This document shows positions 8,322-19,600 of a DNA stretch of 30,381 bases, one piece after another. Under the pieces are notes generated by a model. It was not told where the DNA came from. It saw only the letters and a list, made by a program, of their open reading frames with translations, and searched no databases. The DNA comes from Stemphylium vesicarium (taxonomy: Eukaryota; Ascomycota; Dothideomycetes; Pleosporales; Pleosporaceae): positions 1 through 30,381 of the forward strand of contig QXCR01000248.1 in the NCBI GenBank assembly GCA_004380135.1. The letters are read 5' to 3'. The first letter of the stretch is position 1; the number at the start of each line of letters is the position of its first letter. Position numbers and translations under genes: made by a program.

Positions 8322-10086
8322 ATGTCTCAACGTAGCAACGTAATATAAGATTAGAAAGAGGCTTAGATATAGCTTAAATTTTAGACTCTTATTTAAGATG
8401 TAATACTTACTACGCCTTGCGCTTTGAAAGCCTATAACGTGCTAGAAAGGACACTTAGACGACGACACGCTAGAACGCTCTATTAACGTAATTATATGCC
8501 TAAATTAATAGCTCTTTAAGAATCTAAAGAGATAGTAGTTATTAAGTATATTTTAAAGCTATTAGAGTAAGAATACCTACTCTAACTGAATAATTGTCAC
8601 GATCGATATATATACTATCCTATGCACCGTAACGATAGTTATCGTTACTGTACCTTTTTTGGGCACGTACTGGCGCAGTGGCATAGGGCGACGATTTTAC
8701 AATAATATTAAAAAGATAGCTAATTCTTTACTCTAAGTCTATAACTAGAATCTAGTTAGTAAAAATTAGGCTATAAACTTTATTAAGCGCTACTTAGATC
8801 TTAAAGCTAAGTTTAATTTAAAATATAATTATAATTTAGCTCTCTATAAAAATTTAAAGATTATAGAAAGCTAGTTCTATCGAATATAAAATACAAAAGC
8901 TAAGTATAGTATTCTAGATAAAGACATATATAACTTTAATAAGATAGGCTTTATAATTAGTATAATATTAGCTAGATTAGTAGTTATAATAGTAGAGTAT
9001 TAAGAATAGCTAAAGATAGTATAGTAAGATAACTAAGAGTAGATTATAGCTATCTAGAGTATAAATGCAATAAAGTAGATAATTTTACTTTTTATTATCT
9101 TTTAAAATAAGTACTACTTATCTATCTAGTATAAGAAGAAGAGTCTATTTTAAGACTAAGTAATTATAGTCTCTAAGAATAGCTAAATAATATATAAGCT
9201 TAGTATTAAGTAGCTAGAGTACTTTAATAAGTATATAAAGGGGAGAGTTACTAGTAGCTACTACCTACTAGTTCTTAATAGCTACGAGAGCTATAGCTCG
9301 ATCGATTTCGGCTAGCTCTGCGAGGAGAAGAAGATAATCACCCTCTATATACCTTCTTACTCGTCGCACCTACTATAGCTACTTAACGTTAGGTGTTTTA
9401 CGCTATTAAAGAAGGCGTATAAGTGCTAAACTAAGAAGCTAATACGTAATAAGATTACTTATATTACTAAAATAGAGTTCTTATTATACTTTAAAGTTAC
9501 TTTTAATACTACTATTATAAAGAGTAATATCTTAAAAGGCTTTTATAATATTAACTTAATTCTATTTAATCTAGAGACTATTATATTAATACTTAATATC
9601 TATCTACGTACTTTACTATTACCTACTATTAAGAATAGTCCCTAGTAGTTATAAACTTTAAGTAATATTATAAAACTAAGATCTTAAATAAAGCTAGTTC
9701 TTAAGAGGTTTTAAAGAAATATAGATAACTTATCTACTTTAATAGTTAAGGTGGTAAAAAACCTCTCTAAAGGCGTAAAAATAATAGTATATACTTTAGT
9801 ATTTTTATAAAAGCGTATTACTAAGCTTAAAGTAGCTAATAAGGCTACTACGCAACGTAAATTATATAAAAGAAAGTAGGTATAGAAGAAGAAGTTACTT
9901 ATAATTAAGAATAATCTCTAACTATTAACTTTAAAAGAGTTTAGAGCGCGTAATATTAGAAAGAAGGTAAAAAAGGGAATATATATTAAAATAAGTAAAC
10001 TATTATAAAGATACTATAGACGCTATAGCGAAGTAGGATATAACTTACGTATATATAAGCTAGATAGGGTAGAAAATTCTAAATAG
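8322..10086 (+). pseudogene. Pogo/Fot-type transposase pseudogene of element A (DDE)
   Basis: The protein would cut and paste the element at TA sites. From ATG 8322 the frame reads MSQRSNVI and LTTPCALKAYNVLERTLRRR (Psq-type helix-turn-helix). It resumes after the 107-bp insertion with IANSLL and ALNFIKRYLDLKAKFNLKY (CENP-B/Tc5-type DNA-binding domain). The DDE core follows: DKDIYNFNKIGF (first acidic site, now N) near 8916-8952; LVLNSYESYSSIDF (second) near 9270-9310; SYSSHLL..LNVRCF (third) near 9360-9400. A C-terminal CCHC-like knuckle (YYRRYSEVGYN) lies near 10015-10045. Dozens of TAA/TAG stops stand where CAA, CAG or TGG are expected, the mark of RIP. A partly spared GC-richer patch lies around the second and third acidic sites (9270-9420). 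It is not functional. Confidence 0.88.
8595..8701. mobile_element. 107-bp insertion with 5-bp target duplication inside transposase A
   Basis: A GC-richer block begins TGTCACGATCG and ends CGACGATTTTACA. It is flanked by ATAAT on both sides (8590-8594 and 8702-8706). Conceptually removing it with one ATAAT makes the transposase frame continuous across the site. It contains the near-palindrome GTAACGATA-GT-TATCGTTAC at about 8627-8646 and imperfect complementarity between its halves. TG...CA ends and a 5-bp duplication resemble an LTR, but 107 bp is very short. It carries almost no RIP and is therefore younger than the decay around it, or too short to be recognised. Confidence 0.75.
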
Positions 10087-10200
10087 ATTAGCCTACTATA
10101 AATATAAATTACTATTCTTAATGGTGTCGTATGGTCGTGCACAGTCGTGGTTTTGGTGAGGTCTTGGCAAAGTCCGGCCACTAGCTCATGAAGTACGTTA

Positions 10201-11280
10201 TATATCTAAAGTACTTATAAGAGAAGTATAAGAATACTTATTTTACTAGTTATAAAGACTTAAAAGATATTATCTAGATAAAAACTATATATAAAATATA
10301 AAATATTAATAACTCTATCTATAAATATAAAGTGTATAACTAGTAAATATACTCAAGTAGCGTATATAATAAGTACTATAATATAGAAGAATTTTTAAAT
10401 TTAAAACTAAGTCTGTTTTAAACTAGTAAATAGTTAAAAGCCTAGCTAAAAAGATTAAGATGGTAAATTTTTTAAAGCTTATTAAGCTACTAATATAGCT
10501 TAATAAAGTATAAATGTATATTTTAGTAGATTTAAAATTAGAGGTAAACTATATTTTAGCGTATGTAGTAGATAAAGCTAAACTTTATTTAATATAGAAA
10601 TATTAGTTATATCTACTATAAGTTACTAATAGATAACTAATACTATAAGAAAGTAAGATTATATAAAATTACTAATATAATATTTAGTATCTAAAAGTAC
10701 TAAGAGAGAATAAATTTAAATATCTTTAAACTAGTAATCTATAATATTATATTAGAACTCTTTTAAATATATAAATAAAATCTATAAATTAACTAAGAGT
10801 TAAATATATGCTTATTTAAATACTATAAATTAAATATAACTAAAAGCTTATTTATATATTAACTAATTTTGATAATAGATAAGAGAAAAGTTTATAATAT
10901 TACTAAAAGATAATAGATTTTATATAAGAATAGCCTTAAGATTTAAGAGTTTAACTTAATAAATATTATTAATATATCTTTAGACTATAAAATCAAAGTT
11001 TAAGAGAAATATATAATGTCTAATATCTTAAAAGAATATAAAGAATTTAAGTAACTTTTAATAAAAATAATAAATAATAAAGTCTTAGTAAAGTATTAAT
11101 TCTAAAATTCTAGAATTATCTTAAAAGAAAGAAAAACTTTACTTTTTAAATTAATAAATAAATTATTAAAGATAGAATTTAAAATTCTAAGAAAGTAGCT
11201 AGATAAAAATTCAAAAAAAGAATATATTAGACTTTCTAATTTACTAATAAAATTTCTAATATTTCTTATACTAAAGAAAA
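10201..11280 (+). mobile_element. Ty3/Gypsy fragment alpha: protease end and reverse-transcriptase start
   Basis: A RIP-saturated stretch in which shifting frames show Gypsy pol landmarks. Near 10730-10830 IYNIILEL followed by NLQIN matches the retropepsin C-terminal motif YDxILGxPWLxxxNPxIDW with RIP changes. Near 11100-11260 LFKLINKLLKIEFKILRK and KKEYIRLSNLLIKFLIF match the reverse-transcriptase entry block (PIYKLS..EL..L..YLD.. and GFIRPSxSPxxxPxxFV). Bases 10200-10640 repeat at 12815-13260. The copy is cut off at about 11285, before the YxDD motif, and is followed by gag of another copy. Too decayed to give residue-level calls. Confidence 0.65.
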
Positions 11281-11284
11281 GAAT

Positions 11285-13260
11285 ATTACTAAGATAATAT
11301 TAATCTTATTAATAACTAGAATATCTTTAAAATTAAGGTAAAAGAATTCTTTTAACTCTTTAAGAAATTAGTAATCATAGAATAAAATATTTAGAGACTT
11401 AGATAATCTAAATCTACTACTAACTATATAACTAAATTTTAATAATCTTCTATAGTTATTAACTAAGATAATAATACTTTAATATAATATATTAATAAGG
11501 TCTTAAGCTAATTATATATAAAGAACTTATATAAAATTAATTTAACCTTAATATACTTAATAAATTTCTAAATAAAATTATTTAAATTTATAATAAGTTA
11601 TATTAGCTTATACTAGAAGAAAGACTATTTAATTAAAAACTTATATTTAAAAGCTTATAAATAACTAACTAAGATATAAGCCTTAATATTTATACTCTAA
11701 TTAGGAGTATAAGTAAATCTACGTACTCTAAGTCTCTAGCGTATATATTATAAGTAGCTATTAGCCTATATATCTTAATAATCTTAATAAAGAACTAAAT
11801 TAGCGAAATTTTTAGCGTAATAAGAGTAAGAAGATAATTACTTACTACACCTATAGTAAAGTAGGCTATATAGTTTAGAACTCTTATAGTAAAAATAAGA
11901 TTATATAATAAGTTAATATACTTAGAAGAGCTAGTAAACTAGTTAATAAATTATAAGAAATAATTATAAAACTTATAATTAAATATAAAGTAAATAGTAG
12001 AGAATATATTCTTAAAAGAATTAAGAACTTTACTATTATTAGATCTTAATATTTAGATAATTTACTTATATTTAATAATAAGTATAATATACTAGAAGAA
12101 GACGTAGTAAATTTACTATATACTAAGTATAATAAGATAGCTATATTAAAGAAGAAATATTAACTAAGTACGCTCTATATAAGCCTACTAGAAATAGAGT
12201 TACTATTATTATAGATTAATAGCTTATTCTACTATTTTAATAAAAGATTAGTAGACTATAATATAGAAACCCTAAATATCTTATAAATTATATAATAGTA
12301 TATCTATAATCTAGCTTATAAGATTAATTTAAATTAAGAAAATATTTTTTTAAAAATTAAGAAGTTCTTACTAATACTAAAGAATATTAAATAAATAAAA
12401 TAAGTATTATAAGTATAAGATAGATCTAAAGTTATATCTTCTAATAAGAATATTTAAGATATAACCTTATATATTATAGAATTAGATAGCTAAATAGTAA
12501 AATTTTTAAAATAAGATATTTAAGAGTTTATATAAAACTTTTAAGATAATTAATCATTATAAATTAAAAAAATAGAAAAGTAATAATTCTAAAGCTCCCC
12601 TTAAAGTAAATAAAAGATAAAATAAATAAGCTAAGAAATTATATTTTAGTACGAGTATAATTCTTATAATCTCTCTTATATTAAGTTATTATAGACTAGT
12701 TATATATATAGCTTCTATAAAATATATTATTTAGAAAAGAAAAAATTTATATAGTCTCTTAGTAGAGTATATAGATTCTCGAAATATAAAATAGAATTAG
12801 ATATATATATTAAAGATATATATCTAAAGTACTTATAAGGTAAGTATAAGAATACTTATTTTCTTAGTTATAAAGATCTATAAGATATTATTTAGATATA
12901 GACTATATATACGATATAATATATTAATAACTCTATTTATAAATATAAGAAGTATAACTAGCTAATATAATTAAGTAGCGTATATAATAGGTACTATAAT
13001 AGAAAAGAATTCTATAAATTTAGAACTAAGTCTTTTTTAAACTAGTAAATAGCTAAGAAAGCTTAGCTAAGATAATTAATATAGTAAATCTCTTAGAACT
13101 TATTAAGCTACTAGCATAGCTTAATAGAGTATAAACATTATACTTTAGTAAATTTAAAATTAGAAGTAAATTATATTCTAGCCTATATAGGAGATAAAGC
13201 TAAATTTTGATTATTATAAGAATATTAGTTCTATCTATAATAAAGTACTAATTAATACCT
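11285..13260 (+). mobile_element. Ty3/Gypsy fragment beta: gag region
   Basis: Around 11330-11640 shifting frames give FFQLFKKL, TTNYITKFQ, NKFLNKII and DNKLYELILEER once RIP stops are allowed for. These match the retrotransposon gag pattern (SATEYxxxF ... TLDEfixxAixIDNRLYERR). The stretch 11690-12300 is repeated in inverse orientation at 1-610; 16140-16308 plus 22399-22564 is a further copy of the gag start. Bases 12815-13260 repeat 10200-10640 and may be the gag C-terminal part. Nothing recognisable lies in 12310-12800. No zinc knuckle could be identified. Confidence 0.6.
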
Positions 13261-13647
13261 AATACTTAAAAAAGGTAAGATTATATATAAGATTACTATA
13301 GCTAATAAGTTAAAGTTAGTATATAAGCTTCTATAATATAAGCTTAAAAAGGTATAATACTAAAGTATTCTACATATTAATAAGAAAAAAAAATAGCACC
13401 TTAGCTAGAAAGAGATAATAAAATTTGTCTATTTATAAAGAACCTTTATATTATATAACCTAATAAGAGACTTAATAATATTGAAATTATACTATTTTTA
13501 TTTCTTTATTAGAAGGGACTAGTTACTTATAAACTTAACATTTTACTTAATATAAAGATATATCTTAGATTTTATAATAATGTATTAGAATTAGTAGACT
13601 TTAAAAAACTACTCTAAAAAACATTTTACTATAAAATAAAAGAAGAA

Positions 13648-13790
13648 AATAAATTTAAAGTTAAGAAAATTCTCGTGTCTTAAATATAAAGTAAGGGTAA
13701 AGAATATCTAGTTAAATGGTTAGACTACTCTAAGAGTAATAAACCTTAGGAACTAGATATAAATTTTATAAACTACTACTAGTTATTTAT
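13648..13790 (+). pseudogene. Chromodomain of a Gypsy (chromovirus) integrase
   Basis: In one frame, allowing RIP stops, the sequence reads NKFKVKKILVS, SKGKEYLVKWLDYSKSNKP, a stop in place of the conserved tryptophan, then ELDINFINYY. This is the classic chromodomain: VEKIL...G..EYLVKW.GY....NTWE...NL. The chromodomain sits at the C-terminus of chromovirus integrases and is thought to direct integration to marked chromatin. The rest of pol (reverse transcriptase, RNase H, integrase core) is missing between gag-like DNA at 13260 and this point, so the copy is internally deleted. It is the best preserved coding block of the Gypsy layer. Confidence 0.88.
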
Positions 13791-13799
13791 ATAGTACTA

Positions 13800-14632
13800 T
13801 ATAAAGTACTTAACTACTTATTAAAAGTAGAATCTCTATCTAAGAAGATTAGCGTAAAGGTACTATAATCTAATATAGAAGTACTAAGTATTATACTATT
13901 TTTAAAAAGATATAATTCTTAGTTAATATTTTTTACTACTTTTAGCACTTTAATCTCTTTTATAAATTTACCTAACTTATCTACCTACTACTATTTATAA
14001 TACTTTATTACTTTTCTTTTTTTATAAAGATAATTCTTCTTTATACGTGCTATTAATAGAGTTTCTAATACTACCGTTACTACTATATTAACTTTAGACT
14101 CCTATTATTCTAAGCGAGCTAGCTTTTAGTCTAATTAAGAAAAGTCTAGTAAGGAAACCTCTACTAGTACGCACGGCCTTATAGTATTACAATAATAATA
14201 TATAATACTCTAGATTCTTTTTCGCGTAATATTAATAAGTAATAATAACTACCTAATTAATACTATTTATACAATTACCTAGAGTATAATAATAACTAAT
14301 ATTATAAGAAACTATAAGGTTAGTTTATAAAGATATTTAATAGAGAAGATAGAGATAGTGTTATAAACCTAGGAAGATAAGGTATAGTAACCTATATATA
14401 GAAGTACTAAAAGAGTTATTTTATATAAGTTAAATAAATAGCTAATCTTTAGAGATTTATAAGGAGCATTATCTTATAGCTTATATATTCTTATAGTCTT
14501 AGTAGAAAGTTACTATAAGATAAATTACGTATATTCTATAATATCTTATAATATCCTATAATATTCTATAAGATATTATATATAGAATATATAGAATCTT
14601 ATAGAAGATATAAAATATTAAGATATATTTCT
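13800..14632. other. AT-rich RIP-degraded DNA, probably the Gypsy 3' tail
   Basis: No recognisable coding motif. A patch at 14090-14170 is GC-richer (TAAGCGAGCTAGC, ACTAGTACGCACGG). Bases 14530-14600 hold repeated ATAATATCTTATA / ATATTCTATAAG motifs that can pair with each other. It lies between the chromodomain and an LTR end, the place of a retrotransposon 3' untranslated region. A TGTTATAAACC at 14359 could be a diverged LTR start, but the next 270 bases do not match the other LTR copies. Confidence 0.4.
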
Positions 14633-14826
14633 TAAGTATATAGCTATTAGATAGCGTACTTATATAGTTACTATATTTAACTCTAAAATTAAAGGATTAG
14701 TACTTAATTTTTAAACTTTTAAGTTATTTATTTATCTTTATATTATACTTAACTAATCTTATCTATTACGCGCCTAGCTTATTTCTATGAACTAACCCTA
14801 GGACCCTCTAAGGACAGACCTTCACA
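14633..14826 (+). repeat. 3' part of the Gypsy LTR, plus orientation
   Basis: The reverse complement matches 8031-8224 and the starts of 1295 and 28773. The right end GGACAGACCTTCACA is the LTR terminus and is little changed; the inner part is RIP-altered. Either it is the 3' LTR of the deleted Gypsy copy to its left or the 5' LTR of the gag copy to its right (from about 15960), with the Tc1 remnant in between. The homology ends at about 14633. Confidence 0.65.
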
Positions 14827-15955
14827 TTAGGAAGGATTTAGTCTCTATAACTTATAGAAGTAAGTTTAAAATTCAGAAAAAATTACTCAAAAATACTTTA
14901 GAAAACCTTCTATTTTTCTAGTAAATTAGAATAGTTTTAGCTCTTATACTAATTAAGATATAGGCCGCGATATCTCTATCTCTATTTAGGAAGCAATTGG
15001 ATAGGTAGTAGATCTAAACTAGTAGTAGTTAAGACGCCTAAAATTACTACTAGCTTTACTAATACTAAGTATATTAGAAAAGCTCTAATACCTATAGCAA
15101 GACCTACTATCAAAAGAGATAAGTTTATTAATCTTTATTTTTATCTCTAAAAGACTATAATTTTTTAGTTTTTTACTGTTTTTAAAGATTTTTTAATTTT
15201 CTAAAAGCTAATATACTATTCCATCTAGATTAGATGTTTTAAAAGAATAACGCTAAGTTATACTAAACTATAGAGGTTTTATCTTAGTTCACTATAAATA
15301 AAATTACTCTCATTAAGTATGCTTCCTATAGCCCTAATTCAAATTCTATAGAAAATATTTAAAGCTTATTAAAAAACACTCTAAGTAAAAGAGTTAGAGC
15401 CTCTTTAGGCCTAAGTACTAGTAAGAAGAGTATAAAAGCTTTAATTAAAGTTTTACTAGAAGAGTAGGATCTAATACTATAATATACTATAGATAATTAT
15501 ATACTATCTTTACCTAGAAGATATAAAGTAGTAATAGACGCTTAGAGGTAGTATACTATGTACTAGCTAGCTAGTATAGTTAGTTAAGCCTAAAAAGCTT
15601 CAAAAAAAGCTTTTCAATACATGATTTTATTCTTTAAATAACAACTTTTAAAACTCTAGCTTTTTAAAGTTTATAGTCTAAACTAAAATATTGTAGATTT
15701 TTAGAGATTTTAATACTACTATTAAAAGTTATATTAGATTCTGTAGTATCTTTTTTATACGTCTATCTTTACTGCGTTATAAGACTACTAAGGTGCTTAC
15801 TAATTAAAACTTTCAAAATTTTTAGTTATAGAGCTAGCTGTTCTTTCTCTAGAGCTCAAAAAATCTTTTTTTTAGCTTCTTTAGTTCTAGAGTTATAGAG
15901 CGTTAAAAGTAGTAACTTTTTAAAGATCTTTTTTTTATGTCACCCGTCTGTAGTA
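14827..15955 (+). mobile_element. Tc1/mariner-type transposon remnant
   Basis: From 15243 one frame reads KNNAKLY (second acidic site region, originally QDNAxxHT-like) and then, with stops at RIP sites, KYASYSPNSNSIENI. That is the DDE-superfamily block PPYSPDLNPIENLW. Further on come VLLEE and LSLPRRYKVVIDA, matching EEWDxIxxxxIxxLIxSMPRRxxAVIxA near 15470-15540. Upstream, 14940-15240 lies where the N-terminal half should be but no helix-turn-helix is legible. The 3' flank (15560-15950) has no coding signal, and no terminal inverted repeats could be paired. It lies between an LTR end and Gypsy gag and so probably inserted into the Gypsy copy. Boundaries are approximate. Confidence 0.75.
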
Positions 15956-16308
15956 TATAATAATAAGTTTAGTTTATACCTTAGTAATTATAATAAGCTT
16001 AAAACTTAGCTACTCTAAAGAAATAGTTACTTTTAGATTAAAGAAAATAAGATTAATAACTAAGATGAAGTTTTATAAACTACTATTCTTTTTTATAGTA
16101 ATACTAAGAAATAGGCTAGCTATATTTTTCTTACTAATATATAGTTAATAATATTAATAACTAGAATGATGTTAATTTATTAAGAACTAAAATATCTTTA
16201 AAGTTAAAATATAAGAAGTTTTTTAACTCTTTAAAGAATAGGTAGTTATTTAATAGAGAATCTAAAGAATTTAATAGACTAAGTTTACGACTAATTATAT
16301 AATTAAAC
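15956..16308 (+). mobile_element. Ty3/Gypsy gag fragment gamma, left half (split by Copia)
   Basis: Bases 16140-16308 align with 11300-11440 of fragment beta and with the reverse complement of about 960-1060, showing a third copy of the same gag start (ISLKLK.KKFFNSLK-type text). It ends at TAAAC, the target duplication of the Copia element, and its continuation is at 22399-22564. RIP-saturated. Confidence 0.7.
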
Positions 16309-16510
16309 TGTTGGAAGGCTCACTAGTGAAAGGAAATAACGATAGCTATGAATGCATTCTGTACGATGTTGGTTGACTTGTTCTTATTGCTACGTGAGGG
16401 TGCTACGGACGTATACATAATCTAAGATAAGTAGAGCCGACGTAGGATCGAGTCGGCTCGTTAGGCAACGCTAAGGCGCTAACGTACCTACTAATACTCA
16501 TAATCTAACA
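16309..16510 (-). repeat. 3' LTR of the Copia element
   Basis: 202 bp. The outer half (16309 to about 16420) is almost unmutated, while the inner half shows CATAATCTAAGATAAG where the other LTR has CATGATCTGAGATGAG. All differences from the partner are C-to-T or G-to-A. Confidence 0.93.
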
Positions 16511-16621
16511 CTAGAACTCTTTTCTTTATAGATAGCAAGTAACTTATATATATTAGTAGTTACTATAGGTGTTAGTAGTAATAGTATATATAAAGTATTA
16601 AATATTAAAGCCTATTAGCCT

Positions 16622-19600
16622 CTAAACCTAGCTATCTACTTAGACTATTAGCCTATTACTATTAATAAAGCGTTTAAGAGCACGATTTAGCGATGCCTTA
16701 GTAAAGGCGTCTATAGGATTATTATCGCTATTAATCTAGCAGATCTCTATAATCTCGCGACGCTTATATAATTAACGCAGCGCTATAATATTAATTATAA
16801 GACGCTTCTTCTTCGTTGTCCTAAGCTTTATAAGGCACTCGTATAGGGAGTACGAGTCTATATAGATAACTAGGGGAATTAAAGGTAGTCTAAGTTATTC
16901 TATTACTATCCTAAGGGTGATAGTAATAGCGATGCCTATATTAAAGCTATTAACTATACTATAGATCTCTAAAGCTAGTACGCTTCGCGTGACGCGTTTA
17001 TATTTTATAGAGCTATAGTAGATTATATTACTATAGATCGTGAAGGTGTTACTATTAGTAGACTTATTAACGAGTATAAGGACAAAGCCTAGCTATAAGC
17101 TAAGGTCCTTATTATTAGTAAATAAGCTATCTATAAAGACTATTAGTTTAGCGTTAATAAGATTAATAGGTACGTAGCGTAGACTATAGTTAATATTCTC
17201 TATCTACTATTTAAAGCGTTTATTAAGCGTATTAATATTCTTGTCTAAAGGTTACTACGCTTAAGTAGCGATAGATAAATTAAAAGAAGCCTCTAGTTAG
17301 CATATTAATGCAATATACGCTCTATAGGCGCGTTATTCTATATACTATTACGCGCGATTAGGTGACCTAGTGTCTATAAGCTTAATTCTTACTCCTTATC
17401 CTTTCTATCTAAGGTATAGGACTAGTTCACTAGCGTCTATTATAAGTATATAGCTATTAAAGTCTAACGCTAAGTCTAACGTAAGTATAGTCTTTAGCTT
17501 TAACTAAAAATATACTTTCTTAAGCTTTTCCTCTTTAAGTAATAAGAATGCGGCTATCCTAAGCATAAGAGTATCGTCTGTTTATATGCTAACGATGCCG
17601 AAGGCATCTGCGTCGTCGCTATTCGTGATTAATAGGCATAGGTCGTATGTAGATGTCGACATGTCTAGCTCCTTATAGTGGTGGCTATAATATATTGTCT
17701 ACTAGTAGACTCCTGCTTCCGCGATCCTATATAGCGGCTTAATTATATAGAGTAGTATCCCTTCTAGATATTAAGATACTAACTTAGTAGAAAGATATGC
17801 GAGTATTATTCTCTTAAGGTTTATCTATATCTATAGATATACCTTTATAATATTATAAAGCTTAATACTTATTTTATATTATAAAAGTATAGGCGTAAGA
17901 GTTATAATTAGACGCTAGCTATATTATTAGATAGTTAGAAACTATATTAAGATAGCCTCCTTACTATAGTCTTAGTAGCCTTAGATAACTAGATAGGATT
18001 TCTTATATAGCTTAGTTATCTTTCTCTTAACTTTATATACTAGACGTAACTTAAAGATATAGATTCTACTATATAGCCTCTTATTATATTACTTAAACTT
18101 AAATACTCTATAGCCTATAAGATTACTAATCTCTTAGTTATTAGATACTTTAAAAGATATACTTACTATAGTAATAACTCTATTACTATAAAGCTTAATA
18201 GCTAGCTTATAGTCGTTCTCTTTTTTTTTAGTAATATACGCACGCGCCTTACGCTTATTCTTTGATCCTAGAGGGCGGCCTCTCCTGCGTGGTTGCGCTG
18301 CCGGAGGTACTTCTATAGGCTCATGCAGCTCATCTCGCTTATCTAGCGCGTGTGGCGCATCGGGGTCGCTCCACAAGTGGTCTGGTCTGTAGTATGGCTT
18401 AATAATAGTTAATCTGAATATTATTAGACTATTAACTATGTTAATAGTAATATTGTAGTCGTCTATACTAGCGATCTTGTACGGGCCATTCTAGCTATCG
18501 CTCTCTCTCCATACTAAGACCTCGCTCTAGAGTAGGAGCGCGAGCATGTCTATAGTGGCTGGTCTATTTTGAGTGTTTAAGGCGTCTATAACTTAGCGCT
18601 CTATAGTAAGCTTACGTAGAGCTTTAGTCGCCTTTTAGATAGCCTTACTATATTTAATTATTAATAAGAATAGTAGTAACTCTATAGTTATGCGTAGGTA
18701 GGCTCTAAAGACTAGTAACGTAGAGACTAGCTTATTAGGTCTAGTAGTGTCGTTAATAGCCTTTATAGCTATTTAAAGTATCGCCTTATTAGATATACTA
18801 TTATTAAGCTCTATATAGAGTATATCCTATACGCGGTATAGAGGTATATAATACCTCTTAATCTTACTTATAGACTAGTGCGCCTCTATAGGTACTTACT
18901 TACATATAACTCCTATAATCTTTACTTCTACACAGAACTCTACGCTTGCGAAATTAGTGCCTACGTTATACGTAATAATATTTAGTAGTCCTTAATACGT
19001 ATTAATTTATAGTATCTATAGTACTTACTATATCTTCTTAACTAAGATAGCGCTAATAAACTTCGCGCTTTAAAATATAGTTAAAGAATTAACTATATAT
19101 AGTATAGGCTTACTACTAAGATATATTACGTCTATAAGTATTTTATAGTTAAAGTAGTAATCGTCCTTAAGAGTAAATTTAAATTAGCGTGGCGCTAAGC
19201 TATAGAGCTAGTAGTAGTAATAGAATCTCGTCACTTCCTTAAGGGCTCTCTCTTCGAAGTCGTCATAGCTAGCGTCCTTTAAGAGCTTAACTAGTCGTGT
19301 TATAGCTAAGTATCTAAAACGGCGATAGAGCCGCCTTAGCTCTATCTCTATTAAGAATACTATTACTCTCTCTCTCTTATTTAGATAGAACTAAGGATAT
19401 CCTTATTTATAGAGAATAGAGATGCGTATCTTATCTTAGATAAGCTTATCTATAGTATTATTAAAGTAGACCTTTAGCTTATTTATATTTATAAGATATA
19501 ATAAGAATAGTATAAGTATATTAAGTACTTTAAAATTAATCTTTCTAATCTCTATAGAGACTTATATAGTACTAATAAATACTATAGCTTTATTTTTACT

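Larger units (their letters stand above)
8225..10198 (+). mobile_element. Fot1/Pogo-type DNA transposon, element A
   Basis: Flanked by TA on both sides (8223-8224 and 10199-10200). The terminal inverted repeats start ACGTACTTCAT and continue with AAGCGAGTGGCCGGCAC, present three times in tandem at the left end and once, altered, at the right end, followed inwards by CTTTGCCAAGACCTCACC on both sides. The body encodes a degraded transposase (separate entry). The total of 1974 bp includes a 107-bp insertion plus its 5-bp duplication, giving about 1.86 kb originally. The terminal 80-100 bases are GC-rich and unmutated while the interior is saturated with RIP changes. Confidence 0.9.

Noticed and set aside
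14530..14605. Possible replication origin or centromere-like AT palindromes
   Set aside because: ATAATATCTTATA-type repeats are expected by chance in RIP-saturated DNA with almost no CA/TG; nothing else supports an origin.
14359..14826. A complete 468-bp LTR starting TGTTATAAACC
   Set aside because: Only the last 194 bp match the other LTR copies; the first 270 bp do not align with them even after allowing for RIP, so a full LTR cannot be claimed.
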